A DNA stretch of 64,000 nucleotides. Origin: Paenibacillus lentus (lineage in GTDB: Bacteria > Bacillota > Bacilli > Paenibacillales > Paenibacillaceae). The position numbers were made by a program, and so were the translations under genes. The notes beneath the pieces were generated by a model, which worked only from the letters and a program-made list of their open reading frames with translations, did no database searches and had not been told where the DNA came from. Shown here one piece after another: positions 44,856-54,757 of this stretch. The stretch covers positions 3,472,001-3,536,000 of the forward strand of contig NZ_CP034248.1 in NCBI RefSeq assembly GCF_003931855.1, in the 5' to 3' direction. Position 1 is the first letter of the stretch. Every line of letters begins with the position of its first letter.

Positions 44856-45659
44856 ATGGCTTTATCCAATCAATTGATTTTCGGCCAATATATCGACAGG
44901 AAATCGATCATCCATGAGCTCGATCCAAGAACCAAGCTTCTAATTGTGATGTCATTTATGATTACAGCGTTATTTCTTGCTAGTTTTGTCGCCTATGCCG
45001 TATTTACTCTTATCGTTGTTGCCTCTATTATCGTTTCCAAGATCCCGGCTTCATACATCGTCAAAGGGCTAAAGCCCGTATGGCTGATCATTATCGCAAC
45101 TTCGATCTTTCATATCTTTCTGACACAGGGCGGCGAAGTGCTATTCAGAATAGGAACCGTCTTCATTTATGAAGAAGGCGTAATCAAAGCCATTGCAATA
45201 ACGGTACGAATTATCCTATTGCTAATCATTGCTACCTTGCTGACCTTGACAACCAAGCTGACCGACCTAACGAACGCCATCGAATCACTACTTTCACCTT
45301 TCAAAAAAATAGGTGTCCCCACACAGGAAATTGCCATGATGATGACCTTTACGATCCGCTTTATCCCCATTCTTATGCAGGAAACAGAAAAAATTATGAA
45401 AGCCCAGCGGGCTAGGGGCGTCAATTTTTCCTCCGGCAATATATTTAAAAGATTATTGAACTTCATCCCGATTATTGTACCGATTCTTATGATGGCTTTC
45501 CAAAAAGCGGAAAGCGCGTCGCTGGCTATCGAAGCACGAGGTTACCGTCCGGGAATGAGGAGAACGCAGCTTAGGAGACTGGCTTTACAGTCTATCGATT
45601 ATAAGGCGATGGTTGTGGCCGGATTATTTGTGATCGTGCTAATCATACTCAGAATGTGA
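44856..45659 (+). CDS. ecfT: ECF transporter transmembrane subunit EcfT
   Basis: Membrane coupling subunit of 267 residues with about five helices. Hallmarks are the LDPRTKLL segment near the N-terminus and two Ala-Arg-Gly coupling motifs: KAQRARGVNF around residue 185 and IEARGYRPG around residue 225. It completes BioY-EcfA1-EcfA2-EcfT. The amidohydrolase gene begins nine bases later. Confidence 0.94.
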   Translation: MALSNQLIFGQYIDRKSIIHELDPRTKLLIVMSFMITALFLASFVAYAVFTLIVVASIIVSKIPASYIVKGLKPVWLIIIATSIFHIFLTQGGEVLFRIGTVFIYEEGVIKAIAITVRIILLLIIATLLTLTTKLTDLTNAIESLLSPFKKIGVPTQEIAMMMTFTIRFIPILMQETEKIMKAQRARGVNFSSGNIFKRLLNFIPIIVPILMMAFQKAESASLAIEARGYRPGMRRTQLRRLALQSIDYKAMVVAGLFVIVLIILRM

Positions 45660-45668
45660 GGAATAACA

Positions 45669-47396
45669 ATGAGAATAGTGTCTTCCAGCTTTCAGGAGTA
45701 TCAAGAGCTTATATCCGTATCCCTTGGCAGCAAACCGGCAACAATGTGGATCAAAAACGCCCAATATCTAAACGTGTACACCGGACAAGTCGAGAGGGGC
45801 AACATTTATATTTCCACGAACCGTATCGCCTATGTCGGAGATAAGGAATTTGTAGCATCACCAGAGACGTCAATCGTTGAGCTGGAGCAGGAACAGATTC
45901 TTGTTCCCGGTTATATTGAACCTCATGCCCATCCCTGTCAAATGTACAACCCATTTACTTGGGGTGACACCCAACTTCGGGGCGGTACCGTTTTATCTAT
46001 TAACGATAATTTATCCCTGCTTATGCAACTTGGCGAACACAGAGCGATCCAATTCATTGAAGAATTGAATGGCATAAGCCGCCATATGTTTCTGTGGTGG
46101 TGCAATTTTGATCAACTGCAGTTGAATAACCGGGATTCGCTGCAGGAATGGCTGCTTCATCCCTTAGTCGTGCAAGGAGGGGAGTTTACGGAATGGTTCA
46201 AGCTTCTTCAAGGCGATGAAGAGCTGCAGGAACGGCTGTATATGTTAAAAGGTAAGCATCGTATGAGGGTGGAAGGGCACTTGCCCGGCGTTTCCTATGA
46301 GAAAATCAGCGGTATCGCGGCGGCGGGGATCGGAGCGGATCATGAAGCCTTAAATGCGAAGGATGTCCTCAAAAGATTAAGGCTGGGGCTATATGCCACT
46401 CTGAGATATTCCTCGATACGTCCTGACTTACCGGACATTTTGCAAGGCCTGGTGGGTGACCCGCGCTTTAATTTGAATCGTGTCATGCTAACGAGCGATG
46501 GTCCTTCGCCAAATTTCACGGCAGCGCACAGCTGTGCCAGTATGATCAAGCTATGTATAGAAGCGGGCATTCCCGCCGCTGATGCTTACAGATTAGGTAC
46601 GTTAAATCCGGCGACGTATTACGGCTTGGACGAGGATTTAGGCGGTATAGCTCCAGGCAAGCTTGCTTGCTTCAATGTTCTTTCTTCACTAAGTGATCCT
46701 ACACCAATACATGTGATGCAGCAAGGGAAATGGCATGTCTGGAATCGGTGCCAAGTAAATCCTACCGATGAAGCCATGATTTCAGACTGGTTGAAGGCGT
46801 ATTTTCCATCGTCAAGAATAACGGTAAACCTGACTCCTGCCCAGATCCGAGTGGAAACCGATATCGGCATTGAACTGATCAACGACGTGATAACCAAGCC
46901 ATATGAGTTTACCGCCAATTCTGAACTGGATGCGGAAGAGTGTTTTATTTCGCTGCTTGACTCCCATGGCCAGTGGGGACTTCATACCCGTTTGAAAGGT
47001 TTTGCGACTGGAGTGGTCGCGCTCGCCAGCACCTATAGCGCTTCGAAAGACACTTTGCTAATCGGTAGAAATTTGGGCGTTATGTGCGATGTGTTGCGAG
47101 AGCTTAACGATCGAGGTGACGGAATACTGGCTTATTTTGCAAACGGTGAGCAAGTTTATATTCCGCTTCCGTTAGGCGGCACGATGAGCGCCGCGGATAT
47201 GAGAGCTGTTAGCGATTGTCTGGAACGATTTACGGGATTAATGCGTGAGCACGGCTATCGTTTTCGTGATCCGGCTTATACGCTACTATTTTTAACCGCA
47301 TCACATTTGCCCAACATCCGTATGTCCGAAAGAGGGTTGTATTTGGTCAAGAACGATGAGGTGATAATTAGTCCGGTACAACTGAATATCGATTAG
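45669..47396 (+). CDS. YerA-like amidohydrolase of the adenine deaminase family
   Basis: Metal-dependent hydrolase of 575 residues. The N-terminal strand domain and HxH metal site read ILVPGYIEPHAHPCQMYNP. EGHLPG, GADHEAL and LTSDGPSPN supply further metal ligands, and the C-terminal third fits the adenine deaminase C-terminal domain. The lead sequence and PGYIEPHAHP form resemble B. subtilis YerA rather than AdeC. Its gene starts nine bases after ecfT and 36 bases before the acyl-CoA ligase gene, so it belongs to this operon. YerA proteins have no firmly known substrate to my knowledge; adenine or another cyclic amide is possible. Confidence 0.82.
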   Translation: MRIVSSSFQEYQELISVSLGSKPATMWIKNAQYLNVYTGQVERGNIYISTNRIAYVGDKEFVASPETSIVELEQEQILVPGYIEPHAHPCQMYNPFTWGDTQLRGGTVLSINDNLSLLMQLGEHRAIQFIEELNGISRHMFLWWCNFDQLQLNNRDSLQEWLLHPLVVQGGEFTEWFKLLQGDEELQERLYMLKGKHRMRVEGHLPGVSYEKISGIAAAGIGADHEALNAKDVLKRLRLGLYATLRYSSIRPDLPDILQGLVGDPRFNLNRVMLTSDGPSPNFTAAHSCASMIKLCIEAGIPAADAYRLGTLNPATYYGLDEDLGGIAPGKLACFNVLSSLSDPTPIHVMQQGKWHVWNRCQVNPTDEAMISDWLKAYFPSSRITVNLTPAQIRVETDIGIELINDVITKPYEFTANSELDAEECFISLLDSHGQWGLHTRLKGFATGVVALASTYSASKDTLLIGRNLGVMCDVLRELNDRGDGILAYFANGEQVYIPLPLGGTMSAADMRAVSDCLERFTGLMREHGYRFRDPAYTLLFLTASHLPNIRMSERGLYLVKNDEVIISPVQLNID

Positions 47397-47432
47397 CGCT
47401 TTTCACAACATTCAGTACGGAAGGTGAAACTT

Positions 47433-48968
47433 ATGCTCATTACCGATGTTATTCAAGCTCATGCTGCTAGTCATCCGGATAAAATCGCTCTTATTATAGA
47501 TAACACCCGAAAAACGTACAAGGAATTATATTGCGGAATCAAGATGGCGGCTCATGTACTACTTGATTATGAGGATGAATTAAATGATGATCGTGATACG
47601 ATTGTCGGTTTTTTACTGAATAATAGCGTTGAATTCATACAATATTTTTTAGCTGCGACAAAAATCGGTTTATGTTCTGCCTTATTCGACCCGAAGTGGA
47701 CTGACGTGAATATTGAAGCCATCATCCGCCAATGCCAGCCTGCAATACTTATCGTTGATTTCGATATACTGCCGCGCTTAACCAATATACCTCACACCGC
47801 AAAGCTAATTGTCATCGACTCCGATGCTTCGGCGCACTCGCCTATGATCGCCAAATACAACGTAACTGCCGACTGGATCTCATCCGAGCCTCACCGGTTT
47901 TCAACGAGCGAAAGCTTGTTTTATATGGGGTTCACCTCGGGAACGACCGGGCTACCCAAGGGATTTGTACGTGCCCAGCGGTCATGGATTGAAAGCTTCA
48001 CCCGTGCGAAGGAAGCATTTTGTCTTGCTGATAACGATCATGTTCTGGGTACGGGGCCACTTGTCCATTCCTTAACGATCTATGCAGCGATTCAAACCTT
48101 GTACCTAGGTGGAACCTTCTACTTATCTCGAAAATTCAGGGCAGAGCTAGCTATAGAGACGCTTGAATCCAATCCAATTACCCATATTTATTTGGTTCCA
48201 ACGATATTTGAAGCGATTTATCATGCGGCGATCTCTCGTTCGTATAAATTTACTTCAACCACCGTAAGGTCATTAATAACGACAGGCGATAAATGGACGC
48301 CGGAGTCGAAGCAAAAGGTGAATCAGATATTTTCCAAAGCCGGTATATATGAGTTCTACGGTGCTTCTGAGTTAAGCTTCGTGACGGTACTTGATCCGGT
48401 AGGGAACGAGCAAAAGCCGAGCTCCGTCGGCAAGCCGTTTAGCGGCGTTGAAGTATCCATTCGCAAACCTGACGGTGAAGAAGCAGGTGAAGGCGAGGTC
48501 GGCCAGGTTTACATCAAGAGCGGTATGATCTTTTCCGGTTACTTCGAGAATGAAGAGGAGACAAAGCAGGTCATTCAAGGCGAGTGGGCGACTGTAGGTG
48601 ATTTGGCAATGAGGGATGCCGATGGTTTTCTCTATATGGTGGGCAGAAATAAGAACATGATTATTAGCGGTGGCCTCAACATTTATCCAGAGGAAATTGA
48701 GAAAGTGCTGCTTAAGCAGGAGGAGATAGCCGAGACAGTTGTTGTTGGCGTACCTGATGCGTACTGGGGTCAAAAAGTGGTGGCGCTTATTCAGTTCCAA
48801 GAGGGGGCAGTACTTGCCGATCAGGATATATTTGCGTTATGCCGAAAGCAGTTGGCCAGCTATAAATGTCCGAAGGAAATTATTCGGGTACATTCCTTTC
48901 CTTATACGACAAGCGGTAAAATATCGCGAACGAAAATTATTGACTGGCTAGCCGGAAGGGGGGTGTAG
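47433..48968 (+). CDS. Acyl-CoA synthetase / AMP-dependent ligase
   Basis: Activates a carboxylic acid to its CoA thioester using ATP, 511 residues. ATG 47433 follows GGAAGGTG; the upstream GTG overlaps that site. The AMP motif is FTSGTTGLPKGF, with EFYGASEL, GDLAMRDADGFLYMVGRNKNMI, SGGLNIYPEEIE and the catalytic Lys in YTTSGKISRTKI all present. The specificity pocket cannot be read for chain length. It is followed after three bases by the thiolase. Confidence 0.92.
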   Translation: MLITDVIQAHAASHPDKIALIIDNTRKTYKELYCGIKMAAHVLLDYEDELNDDRDTIVGFLLNNSVEFIQYFLAATKIGLCSALFDPKWTDVNIEAIIRQCQPAILIVDFDILPRLTNIPHTAKLIVIDSDASAHSPMIAKYNVTADWISSEPHRFSTSESLFYMGFTSGTTGLPKGFVRAQRSWIESFTRAKEAFCLADNDHVLGTGPLVHSLTIYAAIQTLYLGGTFYLSRKFRAELAIETLESNPITHIYLVPTIFEAIYHAAISRSYKFTSTTVRSLITTGDKWTPESKQKVNQIFSKAGIYEFYGASELSFVTVLDPVGNEQKPSSVGKPFSGVEVSIRKPDGEEAGEGEVGQVYIKSGMIFSGYFENEEETKQVIQGEWATVGDLAMRDADGFLYMVGRNKNMIISGGLNIYPEEIEKVLLKQEEIAETVVVGVPDAYWGQKVVALIQFQEGAVLADQDIFALCRKQLASYKCPKEIIRVHSFPYTTSGKISRTKIIDWLAGRGV

Positions 48969-48971
48969 AGC

Positions 48972-50141
48972 ATGGCTATTCCCGTTATCGTAGCGGCGAA
49001 ACGAACCGCGATCGGCAAGTATGGTGGAATGTTCAAAGAGACTCCGCCCGAGGTGCTCACAGCGGAAGTGATCAAAGCCATCTTGAACGATATGCTCGTG
49101 CAGGCTTGCGAGATCGATGACGTTATCCTTGGAAATGTAGTCGGCCCTGGTGGCAACATCGCCAGATTGTCCGCTTTGACTGCACGGCTTCCGGTAGAGG
49201 TTCCGGGATTAACGGTGGATCGTCAATGCGGCTCGGGTCTTGAGGCGATCAACATCGCGGCTAGGCTTATTCAGGCCGGAGCGGGCGACGTGTATTTAGC
49301 GGGCGGTGTGGAAAGTACGAGCCGAGCCCCATGGAAGATCGAAAAACCACTTTTGTTATATAGTAGGGATTTGCCCGCCGTCATGAACAGAGCGAGATTC
49401 TCTCCGGATTTTATCGGCGATCCCGATATGGGCACCGCTGCTAACAATGTTGCGGACAAGTATGGAATCACTCGGGAAGAACAGGATTCATACGCGCTGA
49501 ACAGCCATCGGAAGGCAGTGCAGTCGCTTCGCAGCGGACGGTTTCATCGTGAAGTCGTGCCGGTCACAATTACCGTTGACAAGGAAATCAGAACCATCGA
49601 TAAGGACGAATGTCCTCGCTCGAATACGTCGCTAGAGAAGCTGGCTGCTTTACGACCCATATTTGAGGCGGACGGTACCGTAACAGCCGGGAATTCTTGC
49701 CCAATCAATGATGGAGCATCCATCGTGCTAATGATGTCTCTGGAGAAGGCGATGGCTTTGGGCATAAAACCGCTCCTAAAATATGTTGATTCGACAGTAG
49801 CCGGCGTAGATCCGCATTATTTAGGCATCGGGCCGGTTCCAGCGGTGCGGAAGCTGTTGGCCCGCAACCATTTGTCCGTAAAGGATATCGACATCGTTGA
49901 GTTCAACGAAGCCTTTGCCTCCCAGGTGCTGGCCTCTCTCCAGCAGCTGCATATCCCGCCAGAAATCGTCAATGTCGGCGGAGGAGCTATCGCGCTTGGC
50001 CATCCATACGGGGCCTCCGGAGCGATACTTGTTACGCGCATGTGCAGCGAAATGCAGCAAATGAAAGCGGCGAGAGGCATTACTACGCTCGGTATCGGTG
50101 GTGGAATGGGGCTGGCGACATTATGGGAGAAATGCGAATAG
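48972..50141 (+). CDS. Thiolase (acetyl-CoA acetyltransferase family), second Cys replaced
   Basis: A 389-residue thiolase fold enzyme that would cleave or form 3-ketoacyl-CoA. The nucleophilic Cys is present in DRQCGSGLEAINIAA (about residue 89), NEAFASQ and GGAIALGHPYGASGA with the catalytic His are present. However, the C-terminal motif reads TTLGIGGGMG where thiolases normally have a Cys in the CxGGGxG motif; here it is Gly. The usual proton-shuttling second cysteine is therefore missing. The stop is 19 bases before the SDR start. Reduced, altered or condensing activity is possible. Confidence 0.92.
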   Translation: MAIPVIVAAKRTAIGKYGGMFKETPPEVLTAEVIKAILNDMLVQACEIDDVILGNVVGPGGNIARLSALTARLPVEVPGLTVDRQCGSGLEAINIAARLIQAGAGDVYLAGGVESTSRAPWKIEKPLLLYSRDLPAVMNRARFSPDFIGDPDMGTAANNVADKYGITREEQDSYALNSHRKAVQSLRSGRFHREVVPVTITVDKEIRTIDKDECPRSNTSLEKLAALRPIFEADGTVTAGNSCPINDGASIVLMMSLEKAMALGIKPLLKYVDSTVAGVDPHYLGIGPVPAVRKLLARNHLSVKDIDIVEFNEAFASQVLASLQQLHIPPEIVNVGGGAIALGHPYGASGAILVTRMCSEMQQMKAARGITTLGIGGGMGLATLWEKCE

Positions 50142-50160
50142 GAGAGGAGGAGGCTGTTTC

Positions 50161-51009
50161 ATGCTGCTTGCCAATCAATCGGCTGCCATAACAGGCTCAA
50201 GCCGGGGCATCGGCCGGGCTATTGCGATAAGAATGGCACAGGAGGGCGCGAAGGTCATCGTCAATGGAACCGATGAGAGCCGAGTGCAGGCTGTAGTACA
50301 GGAGATTCGTCAGAGCGGTGGTATCGCCGTTGGCGTAGCCGAATCGGTGGGGACAATGGACGGGGGAGCAAAGATCATATCAACAGCCATCCAGCAGTTT
50401 GGCCGGATCGATATTTTAGTGAATAACGCCGGGATCATTCGCGATAAAATAGCACACAAGCTAAGTGAAGAAGACTGGGACGCAGTCGTCGATACGCATT
50501 TGAAAGGGACATTCACCTGTACGCGGGCGGCGCTTCCAAGCATGAGGGAGCATAAGCACGGCTGCATTATCAATATGACTTCAACAGCCGGTTTGCACGG
50601 AACGGTGGGTCAGCTCAATTACAGCGCGGCGAAGGCAGGCATTCTCGGCATGACCTGGACGCTGGCACTGGAATTGGAAAACTACGGAATCAGCGTAAAT
50701 GCCATTGCTCCAGCAGCTTTAACGGATATGACATTGCCATATGTTGAGAGGGCGAGGAGGGATGCAGCATCCACAGGACAAAGCTTTAACGATGATTATT
50801 GGAAGCTCGGAACGCCTGAGGAGGCCGCCGAACTCGCGGTTGCTTTATCATTGCCTCAGAGCCGCGGCATTACCGGAGCTGTGTTTTCTGTAAATGGCGG
50901 TGATATTGGACTGTGGGAGCGGCCTCAGCATCATTCGCTTGCCTCACGTAAGGTAGAAGCCTGGGACGCCGTAGAAATTTTCAAGCAAGCTTTAACGAAT
51001 ATAACATAA
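50161..51009 (+). CDS. SDR reductase, 3-hydroxyacyl-CoA/FabG-like
   Basis: NAD(P)H-dependent short-chain reductase of 282 residues, likely acting on 3-keto or 3-hydroxyacyl thioesters. ATG 50161 follows GAGGAGGAGG. Cofactor motif TGSSRGIGRA, NNAG, then Ser in MTSTAG and YSAAK are intact. A C-terminal extension of about 30 residues beyond the FabG core resembles the dehydrogenase domain of the multifunctional beta-oxidation enzymes. It lies between a thiolase and a glycosyltransferase gene. Confidence 0.88.
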   Translation: MLLANQSAAITGSSRGIGRAIAIRMAQEGAKVIVNGTDESRVQAVVQEIRQSGGIAVGVAESVGTMDGGAKIISTAIQQFGRIDILVNNAGIIRDKIAHKLSEEDWDAVVDTHLKGTFTCTRAALPSMREHKHGCIINMTSTAGLHGTVGQLNYSAAKAGILGMTWTLALELENYGISVNAIAPAALTDMTLPYVERARRDAASTGQSFNDDYWKLGTPEEAAELAVALSLPQSRGITGAVFSVNGGDIGLWERPQHHSLASRKVEAWDAVEIFKQALTNIT

Positions 51010-51061
51010 CTTAATCGCCGAATATTCTAGCGAACAACGAACATACGGAGGTGTGCTTTTA

Positions 51062-52306
51062 TTGAAAACGAAACGGATATTCATCGGCATGATGGCCGGA
51101 ATGGGGAGAGTGAACCGCTGCCTGCCAGTGGCGCTGAAGCTCCGAGAGATGGGACATGAGGTAGCCTTTACGATTTGGGGCAATGCGGGTGCGGCGATGG
51201 AGAACGTCGGTTTCCAATCGATTCCGATTCCATCTATTCCAGAACCGAAAGGACAGGTGTTCCATCCTAACTTTATGGATTTTAACCACTTTTTAGCGAT
51301 GATGGGGTATTCTGACCCAGAATATATGACCAATGAGCTGGAGGCTAGGCTGCGCGTTACGACCGACTTCAAACCGGATCTCGTGATTACCGATTCCAGC
51401 CTGTCTGCTGCATTCATCGCTCGAAAGCTTGGAATCCCGCTCGTTTCGATCAATCAATCTTGTTCACTCCCCGGCGGCATGCCTTTTGCTCAGGATACTC
51501 CAATTGCTCCGGCTGCTTCTGAAAAAACGAATGGGAAAGGAATTGAAGGGAATTACGATGTCACCGGAGTGCTTAATGAAACGTTAGCTTCGCATGGAAT
51601 GAAGCAAGCCGACCATGTGCTCTCATTTCTGGCAGGTGATCTCGCACTTGTCCCTAGCATTCCGGAATTTGATCCTGTAGACCAATCGGCATTATCTATT
51701 CCGTTGGAATATGTCGGGCCGATGGTGTGGAGAGATGATAGTATGGCAGGCATGCCGCCGTCTTGGCGAGAGCACCGAATCGGTACAAGGAATCGGCGTG
51801 TATTCGTATATACGAGCAGACTGGTCGAGTGGGGTGTTGAGAGCGGCGGGCATATTTTCAGAGAAGTGGTTCACGAGCTGGGCAATACGGCTACGGAAAT
51901 TTTAATCGCTACCGGATTTAATCCGCTAGAGGGAAATGCTGTCGAGATCCCCCCTAATATAAATTTCACGACATATGTGTCTGGGGTCATGGCCGCAGAG
52001 CAAAGCGATCTTATGATCCATCATGGCGGTCACGGTAGCTGCATGACAACACTGTTAACAGGCACGCCTTCATTAATCATCCCTACCTGGGCGGAAAGAG
52101 AGTTTAATGCCAGGCAATTACAGGGCATCGGGGGCGGCCGCGTGATCAATCCGAAGGATATAACCGGTCTTCAACTGGCAGAAGTCGTAGAATCGATGCT
52201 GAACGATGAAGCCTTGGAACAGGCTCGTAAATTACAGCAAGATATTGTTGCGGGAAATTATGGAGGGGCCGAGCGTGCTGCTGAATTGATTAGTGAGCTG
52301 TTATAA
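51062..52306 (+). CDS. MGT-type (GT1) glycosyltransferase
   Basis: UDP- or NDP-sugar glycosyltransferase of 414 residues, GT-B fold. TTG 51062 follows ACGGAGGTG at eight bases. The N-terminal domain has MGRVNRCLPVALKLREMGHEV, and the donor-binding C-terminal domain has HHGGHGSCMTTLLTGTPSLI, the GT1 signature. Family members sugar-decorate macrolides, flavonoids, lipids and other small acceptors. Placement among acyl-CoA enzymes suggests a hydroxylated lipid or polyketide-like acceptor. Confidence 0.9.
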   Translation: MKTKRIFIGMMAGMGRVNRCLPVALKLREMGHEVAFTIWGNAGAAMENVGFQSIPIPSIPEPKGQVFHPNFMDFNHFLAMMGYSDPEYMTNELEARLRVTTDFKPDLVITDSSLSAAFIARKLGIPLVSINQSCSLPGGMPFAQDTPIAPAASEKTNGKGIEGNYDVTGVLNETLASHGMKQADHVLSFLAGDLALVPSIPEFDPVDQSALSIPLEYVGPMVWRDDSMAGMPPSWREHRIGTRNRRVFVYTSRLVEWGVESGGHIFREVVHELGNTATEILIATGFNPLEGNAVEIPPNINFTTYVSGVMAAEQSDLMIHHGGHGSCMTTLLTGTPSLIIPTWAEREFNARQLQGIGGGRVINPKDITGLQLAEVVESMLNDEALEQARKLQQDIVAGNYGGAERAAELISELL

Positions 52307-52389
52307 CCCAGCTTGGGGTATGTGAAAGACAATGCTGAGGCTTTATCTGCATCATACATGCCGATACCTTAAGAAAGGAGTCGTCGCCA

Positions 52390-53631
52390 TTGAAAAGTGT
52401 TCTGAACATGATGAGGAATCCCGCAGTCTTGCTGCTGTCTGTTTGTATCTTTTTTATTGGCATGGGATATTCCTTGACCTTGCCCTTTATGCCGCTGTTC
52501 GGCGTAGAGAAAGTTGGCATGACGCCTTTATCGCTCGGTACCTTTCTGGCTGTCGGATCGTTGTGCGGCATTATTTGCAGTACCATAATTGGGAGATTGT
52601 CGGATAAGAAACCGGTCCGAAAATGGATCGTCATCGGCTCGTCAGCCTCGGCTTCCCTAGGGTATGTTTTTTATGCTTTCAATGAAAATTATGTTGTTCT
52701 ATTCATCGTCGTCTCGACGCTGATTGCGGTTTCTTATGCAGCTTTTCCACAGCTGTTCTCGCTGGCCAGAGAAATTACTGAGAGGGAAGCGAGCGTCGAC
52801 ATCCCCGTCGTGATGTCCGTCATGAGGGCTCTTGTGTCGCTTGCATGGATCGTTGGTCCGGTTATCGCATCCTTCGTTATACAGAAATTTGATTATCAAG
52901 GCTTATTTCTTACCGTGGCGGCCATGTATCTCCTAGTGGGACTGTTCGTGTTGTTCTTGCCTGCGGAGACGCAGAATGTGAGACCTACAAATACCTCGAC
53001 AGAACAGACAACGGCTACAAAAATCAACTTCAAAAATGTGCTCCTGTCACCTCATGTTATTTTTGCCTTGCTGGCTTTTATGGCATTCGAAATCGCCAAT
53101 TCAATGGGAGGTATTGTCACTCCGTTATATATCACCCAGGATCTGAGCGGGGAAAAGCTTGATGTCGGGATCATTGCGGGAATCAATGCGGCGCTGCAGG
53201 TTCCGATCATGATCACTCTGGGACTTATGGCCAAGCGGTTTGGAAGCTCCCTCTTAATGAACTTTGCTGGTCTGTTCGGAGCCGCATATTATTTGTTCCT
53301 CATGCTGACACAATCGACAATTCATATTATGGCCGTACAAATTTTGAGCGCGATATTTATCGCCATTGTACTGGGGATCGGGATGACGTTCTTTCAGGAT
53401 CTTATTCCCAAAATGGTCGGCACAGCAACCACATTGTACAATAACGCCAATATTATAGGCTCAATGGGAGGCGGTCTGCTAGCAGGCCTCATTGGTGAAT
53501 ATTATCCAATCAAAACGGTGATTCTCGCATCAGCCATCCTTTGCTTCATGGGGTTTGCCTTATTAAAAATATCAACCGTGAGCAATGCATCCAGGCTCCG
53601 GATAAAGAAAGGAGATTCCTATGAAGGCTAG
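52390..53631 (+). CDS. MFS transporter of the acyl/glycosyl cluster
   Basis: Twelve-helix major facilitator of 413 residues, probably an exporter. TTG 52390 follows AAAGGAG at 11 bases. Loop 2-3 reads GRLSDKKPVRKW, and RALVSLAWIVGP in helix 5 resembles motif C of drug and sugar-efflux exporters (SetA-like). It overlaps the GT2 gene by 11 bases, so the two are translationally linked. Confidence 0.9.
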   Translation: MKSVLNMMRNPAVLLLSVCIFFIGMGYSLTLPFMPLFGVEKVGMTPLSLGTFLAVGSLCGIICSTIIGRLSDKKPVRKWIVIGSSASASLGYVFYAFNENYVVLFIVVSTLIAVSYAAFPQLFSLAREITEREASVDIPVVMSVMRALVSLAWIVGPVIASFVIQKFDYQGLFLTVAAMYLLVGLFVLFLPAETQNVRPTNTSTEQTTATKINFKNVLLSPHVIFALLAFMAFEIANSMGGIVTPLYITQDLSGEKLDVGIIAGINAALQVPIMITLGLMAKRFGSSLLMNFAGLFGAAYYLFLMLTQSTIHIMAVQILSAIFIAIVLGIGMTFFQDLIPKMVGTATTLYNNANIIGSMGGGLLAGLIGEYYPIKTVILASAILCFMGFALLKISTVSNASRLRIKKGDSYEG

Positions 53632-54757
53632 CGTCGTCATATTGGCATATAATCAGCGAGAAATCATAGAAGTCTGTTTAACCGCTTTAACCCGGCAAAG
53701 ACTGGAGGAAGACGACAGCTTCGAGGTCGTCCTCGTGGACAACGGGTCAACAGACGGTACGGGGGAAATGATTCAAGGAATAAATGTTGACTATCCGCTG
53801 AAATATCGGTATATCCCTAGAACGGAGCAATCGAACAGAGCTGTTTCTAGGAATCAGGGCATCGTAAGCGCTAGCGGCGATATCGTGATTTTGTTGGACG
53901 GTGATCAAATTGCTGCTGCTGGATTCATTGCCGAGCATTTGCGCGTACATAAATTTGCTGATAATAAGCTCGTGATCGGCTTTAGGCAATACCTGGAGCA
54001 AGGAGCGATTAACGGGGAACATAAGAATGCCCTGTTTGATGAGGCACATATGCCTCCGTCCGAGGAGGATGAAAGGTTCTGGTTAATGGAACGCTTCTCC
54101 GAGAATGCAGGCGCGTTTCGCACGGCCTGGCATCTGTTCTTTAGCTGCAATATTTCCGTTAGAAGGGAGCGGCTGATCGGTGTAGGGATGTTCGATGATA
54201 AGTTTAAAGGCTGGGGGCTAGAAGACAGCGAGCTTGGATATCGGTTAGAGCAAGCGGGAGGCTCCTTTATTTTCAATAAGAAAGCTCTTGTCTATCATGT
54301 ATATCATCCTTCCGAATTCAATGAGGATCGGTTTATCGGCTGGCACGCGAATCTGCAGCATTTTATATCTTGCCACCCGGGTTTCGAGGTCGAGGCTCAA
54401 AAAATATTGACGGAGTTTTTTAACCCGGAAATTAGATTATCGTGGTGGGATTGTTATGTGCGATTCGAAAATGTTGTCCGTGCCTATCAGGGATATGAGG
54501 GTAGCCGTTATCCCGTTAGTGTCATTGTTGTTTATAGGTATAGTACCGAAGTGATTAAAGCTATCGTATCGGAGGCGGCAGCTAGGGAGGTAGCCGTTAT
54601 CGATAAGACCGTTGAATCCAACCTCGATCTTGTATGCCAGTCGGTCAGGGAAGCTTATGACGTGCTCTATTATCAACAACCGACGGAGAAGCAGCTCGTT
54701 GAGTTATATCTCGGCTTTTCTTTACGAGGAATATGGAGACAGCAGGTTTTCGACTGA
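53621..54757 (+). CDS. GT2 family glycosyltransferase
   Basis: Inverting GT-A glycosyltransferase of 378 residues. VILAYNQREIIEVCL and VDNGSTDGTGEM open the nucleotide-binding domain, DGDQI is the metal-binding DxD-type motif, and GWGLEDSELGYRLEQAGG is the ED-type acceptor motif also seen in Glyco_transf_7C proteins. AAAGGAG lies just before the ATG within the MFS gene. Residues 290-378 form an extra C-terminal part. The downstream gap contains protein-like sequence in another frame, see findings. Confidence 0.9.
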   Translation: MKASVVILAYNQREIIEVCLTALTRQRLEEDDSFEVVLVDNGSTDGTGEMIQGINVDYPLKYRYIPRTEQSNRAVSRNQGIVSASGDIVILLDGDQIAAAGFIAEHLRVHKFADNKLVIGFRQYLEQGAINGEHKNALFDEAHMPPSEEDERFWLMERFSENAGAFRTAWHLFFSCNISVRRERLIGVGMFDDKFKGWGLEDSELGYRLEQAGGSFIFNKKALVYHVYHPSEFNEDRFIGWHANLQHFISCHPGFEVEAQKILTEFFNPEIRLSWWDCYVRFENVVRAYQGYEGSRYPVSVIVVYRYSTEVIKAIVSEAAAREVAVIDKTVESNLDLVCQSVREAYDVLYYQQPTEKQLVELYLGFSLRGIWRQQVFD

